The translations under genes were made by a program, and so were the position numbers. This document shows positions 46,616 through 63,407 of a stretch of DNA of 64,000 bases, one piece after another. The stretch is from NCBI RefSeq assembly GCF_003289945.1, contig NZ_QMBP01000011.1:162286-226285 (forward strand), written 5' to 3'. Position 1 is the stretch's first letter; the number at the start of each line of letters is the position of its first letter. The stretch is from Mesorhizobium hawassense (GTDB taxonomy: Bacteria > Pseudomonadota > Alphaproteobacteria > Rhizobiales > Rhizobiaceae). The notes under the pieces are model-generated. The model saw only the letters and a list, made by a program, of their open reading frames with translations, did no database searches and was not told the DNA's origin.

Positions 46616-47545
46616 ATGACCAGCAATCCCATCAAGCTCGGCATCGTCGGCGTCGGGAAGATCGTCCGCGACCAGCACCTGCCGGCGGTTGCCAAGAATG
46701 GCGATTACCAGTTCACCGCCGCGGCCAGCCGCCACGGCAAGGTCGACGGCATTCCAAACTATCCCGGCATCGAGGCGATGCTTGCGGCTGAACCCGGTCT
46801 GGAGGCGGTCTCACTCTGCATGCCGCCGCAGTTCCGATACGACGCCGCGCGCGCCGCGCTGGAAGCCAAGAAGCATGTGTTCCTGGAAAAGCCTCCGGGC
46901 GCCACGGTGAGCGAAGTCGAGCACCTCAAGGCGCTCGCCGAAAAGAACGGTGTTTCGCTTTTTGCCAGCTGGCATTCGCGCTACGCGCCGGCTGTCGAGG
47001 CCGCGCGCGCTTTCCTCGCCTCGGCCAGGCTGACGTCAGCCGCCATCAACTGGAAGGAAGACGTGCGCCGCTGGCATCCCAACCAGGAATGGATCTGGGA
47101 ACCGGGCGGTTTCGGCGTGTTCGATCCGGGCATCAATGCACTGTCGATCGCCACCCACATCCTGCCGCCGATGTTCATCACTTCGGCCGTGCTCGACTTT
47201 CCGGAGAATCGCGCGGCGCCGGTCGCGGCGCATGTCGCCTTCCGCACCTCGAACGGCCTGCCGGTGACGATGGAGCTCGACTGGCTGCAGACCGGCCCGC
47301 AGAGCTGGGACATCCTGGCCGAAACCGACAAGGGCAAGATGGTCCTGTCCGGCGGCGGCGCGAAGCTCGCCATCGACGGCAAGATCGTCCATGACGAGCC
47401 GGAAGCCGAATATCCGATGCTTTACAAGCGCTTCGCCGAGATCGTTCGCGCCGGAACTTCCGATGTCGACCTCGCGCCGCTGCAGCACGTCGCCGACGCG
47501 TTCATGTTGGGCAAGCGCAATGTGGTCGAGGCGTTTTTCGATTAA
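46616..47545 (+). CDS. Gfo/Idh/MocA-family sugar dehydrogenase
   Basis: 309 residues; Rossmann motif LGIVGVGKIVRDQHLPA at 7-23 and EKPPGATVSEVEHL with the EKP motif. The C-terminal alpha/beta dimer domain has WHSRYAPAVEAARAFL and GPQSWDIL. The profile resembles D-galactose or L-arabinose 1-dehydrogenase of sugar oxidation, but the substrate is inferred only. ATG 46616 has CCGGAG eight bases upstream. It is on the plus strand between minus-strand rpoC and rpsL. Confidence 0.85.
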   Translation: MTSNPIKLGIVGVGKIVRDQHLPAVAKNGDYQFTAAASRHGKVDGIPNYPGIEAMLAAEPGLEAVSLCMPPQFRYDAARAALEAKKHVFLEKPPGATVSEVEHLKALAEKNGVSLFASWHSRYAPAVEAARAFLASARLTSAAINWKEDVRRWHPNQEWIWEPGGFGVFDPGINALSIATHILPPMFITSAVLDFPENRAAPVAAHVAFRTSNGLPVTMELDWLQTGPQSWDILAETDKGKMVLSGGGAKLAIDGKIVHDEPEAEYPMLYKRFAEIVRAGTSDVDLAPLQHVADAFMLGKRNVVEAFFD

Positions 47546-47563
47546 GGCTGACGCCAGCTCGCG

Positions 47564-48229
47564 TCACTCTACGATTGCGATCGCAAATCCATCATAGCCC
47601 TTGGCGCCAACCGTCTGGATGGCCGTGCCGTCCAGACGGTTGTTACCGCCGATGAACGAAAACGCGGCGCGGGCGCCTTCGACATTGGCGTCGCCGCTGT
47701 TCTTTTTCACGACCGCGCCGACGCGGATGACGTTGTCGCAGACGATGACCGTGCCTGATCGCGACAGCTTCATGGCCCAGGTCAGATAGTTCGGGTTGTT
47801 CGGCTTGTCGGCGTCGATGAAGATCAGGTCGAACGGTCCGGCGTTTTCGCCCTCCAGCGCGGCGAGCGACTGAAGCGCCGGTCCGACACGCAGGTCGACC
47901 TTGTCGGAAACCCCTGCCTGCTCGAAATTCGAGTGCGCGACCTTGGCGTGGTGCGGGTCGAGCTCCAGTGTCACTACCTTGCCGTCCGCCGGCAGTCCTC
48001 TTGCCATCCAGATGGTCGAGTAGCCGCCGAGCGTGCCGACCTCGAGCACCTTCCTCGCGCCGCGGATGCGTACCAGCAGCGACAGCAGCTTGCCCTGCGC
48101 GGCCGAAACGTCGATCGCCGGCAGGCCCCGGTCGCGGTTGGCCGCAAGGACCGCGTCCAGCACGGGATCCGCTTCGAAAAGAGAAGAAACGATGTAGTCG
48201 TCGACAGCCGTCCAGGTCTTGCTGCTCAT
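47564..48229 (-). CDS. class I SAM-dependent O-methyltransferase
   Basis: 221 residues of the catechol/caffeoyl-CoA O-methyltransferase (Pfam Methyltransf_3) group. VLEVGTLGGYSTIWMARGL is motif I (SAM), LELDPHH motif II, DLIFIDADKPNNPNYL the metal-binding Asp motif. ATG 48229 has GAGGAAGAG upstream. It is on the same strand as rpoC, 79 bases after the rpoC stop, but separated by a terminator. Substrate unknown. Confidence 0.92.
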   Translation of the reverse strand: MSSKTWTAVDDYIVSSLFEADPVLDAVLAANRDRGLPAIDVSAAQGKLLSLLVRIRGARKVLEVGTLGGYSTIWMARGLPADGKVVTLELDPHHAKVAHSNFEQAGVSDKVDLRVGPALQSLAALEGENAGPFDLIFIDADKPNNPNYLTWAMKLSRSGTVIVCDNVIRVGAVVKKNSGDANVEGARAAFSFIGGNNRLDGTAIQTVGAKGYDGFAIAIVE

Positions 48230-48261
48230 AGCTCTTCCTCTTTGCGTGAAGCCAAAATGCG

Positions 48262-48285
48262 AAAAGGGGCCGTATGGCCCCTTCT
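48262..48285 (-). terminator. intrinsic terminator of the rpoBC operon
   Basis: AAGGGGCC-GTAT-GGCCCCTT, stem 48264-48271 with 48276-48283; the minus strand reads on as TTTTCGC. It begins 25 bases after the rpoC stop at 48309. Confidence 0.85.
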
Positions 48286-48308
48286 CTTCGTTTCTCATGT
48301 CATGCCGC

Positions 48309-52505
<4,197 letters not shown>

Positions 52506-52635
52506 GCCGTTCTCCTTTTCGGGGTCCTCGATAACCCCTTGCATCGATCGCGGACGAAATGTCCGCAGACTGGCCGGTCAAACCGGCCGAAAAACCTGAA
52601 GGACGCGCCGCTCCAGGAGCGGCGCGCCATAGCCT

Positions 52636-56772
<4,137 letters not shown>

Positions 56773-56900
56773 CGTCGCTCCTTAGCTCTGAACTCGGGGC
56801 GAACCTCGCCGTGGTTCGCCTTGCATGCCGAGCCACCTGGGCGGCGGCTCTCTGTCTGTTCTCCGGCCTCCCTTGCCAATTATTTGGCGGCGGCCGGCTA

Positions 56901-57002
56901 AAACGGGAGAAAACCCGTTTCCTGAAGGCCGGACCGCGGCCCTCAGGAAAGAGGTTCTCGTCTGTTCTCGCGCTACGCGTTCTCCCCTGCCAGGCAGGGG
57001 AG
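56901..57002 (-). promoter_or_regulatory. three stacked hairpins between rplL and rpoB
   Basis: From rplL toward rpoB: perfect CTCCCCTGCC / GGCAGGGGAG stem (57002 to 56982, loop A); TTTCCTGA / TCAGGAAA with GGCCG/CGGCC above it (56918-56950); and AAACGGG / CCCGTTT (56901-56920), followed on the minus strand by TTTTAG. The rplL-rpoB spacer holds an attenuator and RNase III site in E. coli, and this array could do the same. Confidence 0.6.
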
Positions 57003-57040
57003 TGGCGGACGGCGCGAGGCCGCCCGCCGCTTGATACGTC

Positions 57041-57421
57041 TTACTTCAGCTCGACCTTGGCGCCAGCTGCTTCCAGCTGAGCCTTGAACTTGTCGGCGTC
57101 GGCCTTGGAAACGCCTTCCTTGACCGGCTTCGGAGCCGCTTCGACCAGGTCCTTGGCTTCCTTGAGGCCAAGACCGGTGATGGCGCGGACTTCCTTGATG
57201 ACGTTGATCTTCTGAGCGCCGGCGTCGGCGAGAACGACGTCGAATTCCGTCTTCTCTTCAGCCGGAGCAGCAGCAGCGGCACCAGCGCCGCCAGCAGCGG
57301 CAACCGCCACCGGAGCGGCAGCCGAAACGCCCCACTTCTCTTCCAGGAGCTTCGACAGCTCGGCCGCCTCGAGGACGGTCAGCTTCGAAAGGTCGTCTAC
57401 GATCTTTGCCAGATCAGCCAT
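57041..57421 (-). CDS. rplL: 50S ribosomal protein L7/L12
   Basis: 126 residues; N-terminal dimerisation helix (ADLAKIVDDLSKLTVLEAAE), Ala/Gly-rich hinge (AAAGGAGAAAAAPAEEK) and C-terminal KTEFDVVLADAGAQKINVIK and AITGLGLKEAKDLVE, which recruits translation GTPases. It follows rplJ by 54 bases. Confidence 0.99.
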   Translation of the reverse strand: MADLAKIVDDLSKLTVLEAAELSKLLEEKWGVSAAAPVAVAAAGGAGAAAAAPAEEKTEFDVVLADAGAQKINVIKEVRAITGLGLKEAKDLVEAAPKPVKEGVSKADADKFKAQLEAAGAKVELK

Positions 57422-57475
57422 TGTTGTATTCCTTTACTTGGTTCGAACGTGTGTTGTTGACAGCGAGGAACGGCC

Positions 57476-57994
57476 TCATGCCGCCTCGTCCTTCCGGGCG
57501 TAAGCGCCGATGACACGCGCGACCGAAGCCGCGGGCGCATTGACGATCTGGGCGATCCGGGTTGCCGGCGTGGCGATCATGCCAACCAGCTTGGCGCGCA
57601 ACTCGTCGAGCGACGGAAGTGTGGCGAGTGCCTTCACTCCGTCGGCGTTGAGCGAGGTCGAGCCCATCGCGCCGCCGAGAATGACCAACTTGTCATTCCC
57701 CTTGGCGAAATCGGACGTGACCTTCGGCGCCGCAACCGGATCCTCCGAATAAGCGACCAGCGTCTGTCCTTTGAACAGATCGATGATCGATGCGGAGTCC
57801 GTGCCCTGAAGAGCGATCTTGGCGAGACGGTTCTTCGCGACTTTGACGGTGCCGCCGGCGGCGCGCATCTTCGACCGGAGGTCGTTCATTTGCGCCACGG
57901 TGATACCGGCGTAGTGGGCCACGACGACTGAACCTGCGTTTCCGAACGCTTCGTTCAGGCCCGTGACGAGTTCGCGCTTTTCCGCTCTGTCCAC
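57476..57994 (-). CDS. rplJ: 50S ribosomal protein L10
   Basis: 172 residues; MDRAEKRELVTGLNEAFGNA start, GSVVVAHYAGITVAQMNDLR, and the C-terminal helix that carries L7/L12 dimers. It is separated from rplA by the 371-base leader described separately. Confidence 0.99.
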   Translation of the reverse strand: MDRAEKRELVTGLNEAFGNAGSVVVAHYAGITVAQMNDLRSKMRAAGGTVKVAKNRLAKIALQGTDSASIIDLFKGQTLVAYSEDPVAAPKVTSDFAKGNDKLVILGGAMGSTSLNADGVKALATLPSLDELRAKLVGMIATPATRIAQIVNAPAASVARVIGAYARKDEAA

Positions 57995-58365
57995 TGCCTA
58001 TCTCCAGTTGACCCCTGCCTCATTTTCGAGGTCAGAAGTCGGGTTGCCTTTTGCCGGCCGGGCCATCCAAATCCTGGATCTCCCGAACGGCGCTCGAGGA
58101 TCCTGCCCCCTTTCGCCACACCGACGGCCAAAGCCGGCGATGCGCTGACAAAAGGCAAACACGGTTCGAACCTTTCATTGGAGCTTTGGGCTCCTTTGTC
58201 GGGTCTTCACCCGTCTCATGCAGGCCCAGACGAATTAAGGCTTTGGGCCGCCTGCAATCTCGGACAGGATATCCGGAAACCTTTCGGCTTCCGGGGTACC
58301 GGGCCGCCGACGGATCGGCGGTCCGGAATTCTTCAGTGATCGGCTTTAAGCCGATCCGATAACAC
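57995..58365 (-). promoter_or_regulatory. L10 leader / rplA-rplJ spacer with hairpins
   Basis: 371 bases without a gene. Hairpins in order from rplA: GATCGGCTT / AAGCCGATC (58338-58356), CCGCCGA / TCGGCGG (58304-58321), CCGGAA / TTCCGG (58273-58294) and GGAGC / GCTCC (58180-58194). The first is 9 bases from the rplA stop. A structured L10-binding leader before rplJ is the usual control site of the rplJL operon, so this is the expected place. A promoter within it cannot be excluded. Confidence 0.6.
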
Positions 58366-59064
58366 TTACGACGCGGCGAGCGTCGAGAGGTCGAGCTTGA
58401 GGCCCGGACCCATCGTCGAGGTGACGGACACCTTCTTGACGTAGTTGCCCTTGGCGCCGGTCGGCTTGGCCTTGTTCACCGCATCGGCGAAGGCGCGCAC
58501 GTTTTCTTCCAGCGCCTTGACGTCGAACGAGACCTTGCCGACGCCGGCCTGGACGATACCGGCCTTCTCGACGCGGAACTCGACGGCGCCGCCCTTCGAA
58601 GCCTTGACGGCCGCGGCCACGTCGGTGGTCACGGTGCCGACCTTCGGGTTCGGCATCATGCCGCGCGGGCCGAGCACCTTACCCAGGCGGCCGACCAGCG
58701 GCATCATGTCCGGGGTGGCGATGCAGCGATCGAAATCGATCGTGCCCTTCTGGACGATGTCGACCAGGTCCTCGGCGCCAACGATATCGGCGCCGGCGGC
58801 CTTGGCTTCCTCGGCCTTGTCGCCACGGGCGAACACGGCGACACGCACGGAGCGGCCGGTGCCGTTCGGCAGGTTGACCACGCCGCGGACCATCTGGTCG
58901 GCATGACGCGGATCGACGCCGAGATTCATCGAGATCTCGACGGTCTCGTCGAACTTCACCTTGGACCGGTCCTTGAGCAGCTGCAGCGCCTCATTGAGGG
59001 CGTAGGCCTTGTTCGGATCGATGCCTTCGCGGCTCTTGGCAACACGCTTTGCAATCTTTGCCAT
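58366..59064 (-). CDS. rplA: 50S ribosomal protein L1
   Basis: 232 residues; MAKIAKRVAKSREGIDPNKA start, MNLGVDPRHADQMVRGVVNL, GTVTTDVAAAVKASKGGAVEFR. L1 forms the stalk by the E site and can repress its own operon. It follows rplK by four bases. Confidence 0.99.
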   Translation of the reverse strand: MAKIAKRVAKSREGIDPNKAYALNEALQLLKDRSKVKFDETVEISMNLGVDPRHADQMVRGVVNLPNGTGRSVRVAVFARGDKAEEAKAAGADIVGAEDLVDIVQKGTIDFDRCIATPDMMPLVGRLGKVLGPRGMMPNPKVGTVTTDVAAAVKASKGGAVEFRVEKAGIVQAGVGKVSFDVKALEENVRAFADAVNKAKPTGAKGNYVKKVSVTSTMGPGLKLDLSTLAAS

Positions 59065-59068
59065 GATC

Positions 59069-59497
59069 TTAGCCCACCACTTCCAGGCCCATCGAGCGGG
59101 CGGAGCCCTCGACCATGCGCATGGCCGCCTCGACGTCGTTTGCGTTCAGGTCCTTCATCTTCTGCTCGGCGATCGCGCGCACCTTGTCGCGGCTGATCGT
59201 GCCGACCTTGGTCTTGCCCGGCTCCTTGGAGCCCGACTTCAGGTTGGCGGCCTTCTTCAGGAAGTAGCTCACCGGCGGCGTCTTCATGACGAAGGTGAAC
59301 GACTTGTCCTGGTAGTAGGTGATGACGACCGGGATCGGCGATCCCTTCTCGAGCTCCTGGGTCTGCGCGTTGAACGCCTTGCAGAATTCCATGATGTTGA
59401 TGCCGCGCTGACCAAGCGCCGGGCCGATCGGGGGTGACGGCGTAGCCGAACCCGCGGCAACCTGGAGCTTGAGCTGGCCTGCAACTTTCTTAGCCAT
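59069..59497 (-). CDS. rplK: 50S ribosomal protein L11
   Basis: 142 residues; MAKKVAGQLKLQVAAGSATP, PPIGPALGQRGINIMEFCKAF with the conserved proline pair, and GTISRDKVRAIAEQKMKDLN. It forms the GTPase centre and is needed by RelA. Confidence 0.99.
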   Translation of the reverse strand: MAKKVAGQLKLQVAAGSATPSPPIGPALGQRGINIMEFCKAFNAQTQELEKGSPIPVVITYYQDKSFTFVMKTPPVSYFLKKAANLKSGSKEPGKTKVGTISRDKVRAIAEQKMKDLNANDVEAAMRMVEGSARSMGLEVVG

Positions 59498-59684
59498 CTC
59501 TATTCCTGCCTTTTCTCATGCCGGCCCCTTTATGCGGGAAGCGCGGCGGTTGCAGTCTGGTGGTGCGGTTCCGACGGCCGGCTATGCCGCCTTCGCCTCC
59601 CACCCGTTCATGCGGCGCTTCAAGCAACCGCCCCAACGCCCTGCGGCGCGGGTTCCCGACGCCCTTCGGGCGCGGGTGTTCGGA

Positions 59685-60212
59685 TCAGCCCTTTTCGACC
59701 TGTCCGAATTCCAGATCGACGGGCACGGCGCGCCCGAAGATCGAAACTTCCACCTTGAGGCGGGCGCGCTCCTCGTCCACTTCCTGGACGACGCCATTGA
59801 ACGACGCGAACGGACCGTCCGAAACGCGGATCGCCTCGCCTATCTCGAAGGTGACCGAGGGCTTCGGCCGCTCGACGCCTTCCTGAACCTGATTCAGGAT
59901 GCGCTGCGCCTCGGTCTCGGTGATCGGCACGGGCTTGGAGTCGCCCAGGAAGCCGGTGACCTTCGGCGTGTTCTTGACCAGCGAGAACACGGCATCCGTC
60001 AGGTTAGCCTTCAAGAGCACATAGCCCGGGAAGAACTTGCGCTCGGCATCGACCTTGCGGCCGCGGCGGATCTCGACGACCTTTTCGGTCGGCACGACGA
60101 TCTGCTCGATCTCGCCGGACAGGCCCTTCTGCTTGGCCTTGTTCTCGATATCCTCGGCGACCTTCTTCTCGAAGTTCGAATAGGCGTGGACGATATACCA
60201 CCGCGCAGTCAT
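59685..60212 (-). CDS. nusG: transcription termination/antitermination protein NusG
   Basis: 175 residues; NGN domain MTARWYIVHAYSNFEKKVAEDI, RKFFPGYVLLKANL (broken in the sequence as RKVDAERKFFPGYVLL), and C-terminal KOW domain around SDGPFASFNGVVQEVDEERA. It couples RNA polymerase to Rho or the ribosome. Order secE-nusG-rplK is standard; the gap to rplK is 187 bases with no gene. Confidence 0.98.
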   Translation of the reverse strand: MTARWYIVHAYSNFEKKVAEDIENKAKQKGLSGEIEQIVVPTEKVVEIRRGRKVDAERKFFPGYVLLKANLTDAVFSLVKNTPKVTGFLGDSKPVPITETEAQRILNQVQEGVERPKPSVTFEIGEAIRVSDGPFASFNGVVQEVDEERARLKVEVSIFGRAVPVDLEFGQVEKG

Positions 60213-60239
60213 TTCACGACCTCTCCGTAAACCGCCGAA

Positions 60240-60443
60240 TTAATGCCCGAGACCCAGGATCCACTCGATCGCATAGCCCATCAGAATATCGGCAGCGAAG
60301 AAGAAGAGCATCGCGATCACCGCGAACACCAGGACCATCACGGTCGAGATCATGGTTTCGCGCCGCGAAGGCCATGTCACCTTTGCCGTCTCCGCGCGAA
60401 CCTGCTGGAGAAAGGTGAAAGGATTAGTGGTTTTCGAAGCCAT
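60240..60443 (-). CDS. secE: preprotein translocase subunit SecE
   Basis: 67 residues, the short alphaproteobacterial form: an amphipathic helix (FTFLQQVRAETAKVTWPSRR, with the conserved K-VTWPSRRE) and one membrane helix (VMVLVFAVIAMLFFFAADIL). It clamps SecY. It precedes nusG by 27 bases. Confidence 0.98.
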   Translation of the reverse strand: MASKTTNPFTFLQQVRAETAKVTWPSRRETMISTVMVLVFAVIAMLFFFAADILMGYAIEWILGLGH

Positions 60444-60792
60444 GTGCCGCCTGTTTTAAAGACCCGTTGGCCGGGCCTCCTGGATGATCCCGCTGGCCGG
60501 GACGTACCGCCTGGGCTCTATGCGGCGCCGATTCAGCACCACCATTTCACCCATGCAAATCAGACGCGTAAAGCTGGCTTCCCAGCTCCACGCGTCGCGT
60601 GTCTGTTCTGTCTACATAAAACCGATTCTTAATCCACGCAAGTGGCAAGGGTCCGCTTTATGTTCTAGCGCCGCCTCGGAACCATCCAGTCGTCCCGTCC
60701 CGGCTATGCGGGGCTTATGCCCGAATTCCCACTATATGGCAAGCCACCCGGCGATTTTCAAATATCGAGGCTTGGATTGGCCATTTGGAAAA
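60444..60792. other. tRNA-Trp to secE spacer
   Basis: 349 bases without a gene. It holds the putative secE-nusG promoter at 60613-60641. The open frames in it lack start signals and match nothing. Confidence 0.6.
60613..60641 (-). promoter_or_regulatory. candidate promoter of secE-nusG
   Basis: On the minus strand TTGCGT, 17 bases, TATGTA. The spacer and both boxes are reasonable for sigma-70, and the surroundings are AT-rich. The secE ATG is 170 bases downstream. Confidence 0.4.
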
Positions 60793-60868
<76 letters not shown>

Positions 60869-61011
60869 GCATGCGCTTGTTCGGCGCAGGCGCTTCCTAA
60901 AAGCTTCCGGGCCCTCTGTAAAGAGCGCTCCGATGCTGTTTTGAAAGCTTTGCCGGAAATCTGGATTCCGGTTCAGCTGCCAATCTCGCTCCCGATTGAG
61001 CGCGTTCGCGC

Positions 61012-61497
61012 CTAGGGCTTTCCGGCCGGCGGCTTGTACGGTCCGCCGGGCACGCCCCAGCCCCAGGCCGGCATCGGCTCGGTCTCGGGATCGCAGGTCT
61101 CGCCGAGATTCGAATTCATCTTCGCCAGCCGCGATCCCCACTCGACATAGCCCATGAAAGCGGAACGGAATTCCGGGTCGTCGGGCAGGCCGATCTCATC
61201 CGCCGCGTCGGCCAGCAGGTTGATCCAGCGGCGCCGCTGTTCTTCGGTGAGGTGCTTGCCGAGATGATGCATCACCATCTCGCGATGTCCACCAAACTCC
61301 TCGCTATAAGTCTTCGGCCCGCCAAAGACCTCGCCGATGAAGGCGGCGACATGCGCCGGATGATCGGGCGACATGGTCTTGAACACCGGTCCTACGATCG
61401 GATCCCGCGCCACCTTGTCGTAAAAGGTCCGTGTCAGCCGGTTCAGCGCCTCGATACCGCCGGCCCATTGATACAAAGTCGGGATGTCCTCGCTCAT
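61012..61497 (-). CDS. group II truncated hemoglobin (globin)
   Basis: 161 residues of the trHbO class. Tyr26 (B10) in TFYDKVA, His77 (F8, heme ligand) in VMHHLGKH, and Trp91 (G8) in RRRWINLL are the three class marks. Trp-to-His spacing (14) fits the class. The Pro/Gly-rich C-terminal tail (PAWGWGVPGGPYKPP) is unusual for this small family. ATG 61497 has GGAGCGGAG upstream. Likely role is oxygen or NO handling; not proven. Confidence 0.93.
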   Translation of the reverse strand: MSEDIPTLYQWAGGIEALNRLTRTFYDKVARDPIVGPVFKTMSPDHPAHVAAFIGEVFGGPKTYSEEFGGHREMVMHHLGKHLTEEQRRRWINLLADAADEIGLPDDPEFRSAFMGYVEWGSRLAKMNSNLGETCDPETEPMPAWGWGVPGGPYKPPAGKP

Positions 61498-61585
61498 CTC
61501 CGCTCCTCCATTCTGCAGACAGCATCGGGAAGATAGTGCCAGCGCCCTGCCCGGCTCAACCTGCCTCCATGGCCAGTGCAAGTGG

Positions 61586-63256
61586 CTAGAGCCTCGCTGG
61601 CGCCTTTGCCTCGGCGTCGGCGGCCGGAAGGACCCGGCAATTGTCCGGCCTCGGCGCGGATCTGCAGATCGTGGCGCCCGTCAGCGCGTCCACCGATTGC
61701 GGCCCGGTCGTCAGTCCGAATTTCCGTAATTCGTCCCGGCTGAGTTCCCTGTGCTTCGCATATTCGGCCGATTGCATGGTGACGAAAAAGCCCGAGCCGA
61801 TCGTCATCTCGTCGAGATACGTCCTGACCTTGTCTTCCATGCCCATGGAATGCACCAGGAAATGCGCATCGGCGCCGACCAGGCGCCGCACGCCGCCGGC
61901 GACCATCACCGCGCAGGCGGCGTCGCATTCGGCGCCTGCATCGACGGTGAGGCCGGAATGGAGACCGTCGGTTGCGACGCAACCAACCGTATCCGGGTCG
62001 CAATCGAGAAAATCGGTTCGGGCGACCGCGACATCCAGCCTGCGTTCGCGGATCAGTCGGCCCGCGGCAAGCGCGGCCTGCACATCTCCACCCTGCGAGT
62101 TGACTATGACGGGCAACCGGCGCTCACGGATGGTATCGAGCAACTGGCGCAACTTGTCGGCCGTGCCCGAGGCGATCGTGCCTTCCGCCGAAATCCATTC
62201 CGGACAATCGGGATTGCAAAGCGGATTGCTGCCGCGAACAAGAACGAAGCGCATCTCTTGTTCCTGGGCCTGCGGCGCGGGCGCAGGAGCCGGGGCAATG
62301 GGAGAAGGCTTGGCATCGACGGCCGCAACCTCGGTCGGCTTGGCGTTCGCCGGAATCGCGCGACAGTTCGCCGGCACCGGCTGACGCTGGCAAATGGTCC
62401 TCTCGGTCAGCAAATCGAGCGAATCGAGGCTGGTGACGAGCTTCATCCCGAGCATGTCCTTGGGCTCGATCTGCCTGATGTCGCTGGCGGGCGTCGCCTT
62501 CATCACGTCCAGCACGCCCCGTTCCACGCCCATCTCCTTCAGATAGCCCGACAGCCGTTTCTCGACCGCGTTGCTCATCTCGAATGTCTTGTAGCTGCCG
62601 GCATTCTTGCGGCTGACGATCTTGGTGCTGATGATCTTCTTCTTGCCGTTCACCATCCGATAGGTCGTGCGGTAGAGCAGCTTCTCGCGCCGGAAGGTGG
62701 TGGTGATCTGATGCACACCGAGATAGGCCCATTCACCAACGACGCGGCGGATGCCGCCGGCAAACATCAGCGGGCAGGCAGAATTACACATCGCGCCACT
62801 GTCATGAGCGACACCGGAATAGGACTCGCCCTTGCCGTCATTATCCCGGCAATTCTTCATTCCCGGCGAACAGCCGGAAAATTCGGTGATGCCGACCGCG
62901 ATATCGAGCTTGTTCTTGCGCACCAAGCGGCCAAGCTGCAGCGCGGCATCGACATTGCCGCCGGGAGAATTGACGACGATCGGCAGCGGCCGCCCGCCGA
63001 GCGTCTTCAGCAGGCGCTTGAGCAGTAACGGCGTGCCCACGTCGATCGTGCCTTCGGCGGAAATCCATTCCGGGCAGTTTGGCTCGCAGCCCGGCGCGCT
63101 GGACCGCACGACGACGAAACGCATCGTCGGACCGTAATCCGGGGGATCTTCCTTTGCGGTGGCGCCGAACGCGGCCAGCGCCATGACAACGGCCGCCCCC
63201 ACGCGGAGCAGTCCGCGCCAGCACCGCACGGTCTTTGAACGGAATATGGAAACCAC
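61586..63256 (-). CDS. periplasmic protein with two tandem ClpP/crotonase-like domains
   Basis: 556 residues from a GTG start (VVSIFRSKTVRCWRGLLRVG...), which gives a good signal peptide ending near FGATA-KED. It then holds two copies of one domain: MRFVVVRSSAPGCEPNCPEW with SAEGTIDVGTP and IVVNSPGGNVDAALQLGRLV, and again MRFVLVRGSNPLCNPDCPEW with SAEGTIASGTAD and VIVNSQGGDVQAALAAGRLI. NSPGGNV resembles the ClpP-like peptidase oxyanion region (COG3904 group), and Cys pairs repeat in each copy. A Pro/Ala linker (PSPIAPAPAPAPQAQ) joins them. Function unknown. A longer in-frame start at 63460 overlaps tuf and is not used. Confidence 0.8.
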   Translation of the reverse strand: MVSIFRSKTVRCWRGLLRVGAAVVMALAAFGATAKEDPPDYGPTMRFVVVRSSAPGCEPNCPEWISAEGTIDVGTPLLLKRLLKTLGGRPLPIVVNSPGGNVDAALQLGRLVRKNKLDIAVGITEFSGCSPGMKNCRDNDGKGESYSGVAHDSGAMCNSACPLMFAGGIRRVVGEWAYLGVHQITTTFRREKLLYRTTYRMVNGKKKIISTKIVSRKNAGSYKTFEMSNAVEKRLSGYLKEMGVERGVLDVMKATPASDIRQIEPKDMLGMKLVTSLDSLDLLTERTICQRQPVPANCRAIPANAKPTEVAAVDAKPSPIAPAPAPAPQAQEQEMRFVLVRGSNPLCNPDCPEWISAEGTIASGTADKLRQLLDTIRERRLPVIVNSQGGDVQAALAAGRLIRERRLDVAVARTDFLDCDPDTVGCVATDGLHSGLTVDAGAECDAACAVMVAGGVRRLVGADAHFLVHSMGMEDKVRTYLDEMTIGSGFFVTMQSAEYAKHRELSRDELRKFGLTTGPQSVDALTGATICRSAPRPDNCRVLPAADAEAKAPARL

Positions 63257-63353
63257 GTCTGGCAGCCCCAAGGATACAACCCATACTAGTTGGGGCGACG
63301 ATGCTTGCAACAGAATTGACGAAGAGCCGTGCGATCCTGTCGCCGAAACGAAA

Positions 63354-63377
63354 AAGGGCGGCCCGAAGACCGCCCTT
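63354..63377 (-). terminator. intrinsic terminator of tuf copy 2
   Basis: AAGGGCGG (63354-63361) pairs with CCGCCCTT (63370-63377); the minus-strand loop is a stable C-TTCG-G, and TTTTTCG follows. It begins 31 bases after the tuf stop. Confidence 0.9.
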
Positions 63378-63407
63378 GCCTTGTCGAGCCGGCAAAAGCC
63401 GGATCGG

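Noticed and set aside
59498..59684. Possible small gene between rplK and nusG
   Set aside because: Open frames have no ribosome site and only repeated Arg/Pro-rich content; a short CGCCC-TTC-GGGCG hairpin is the only structure.
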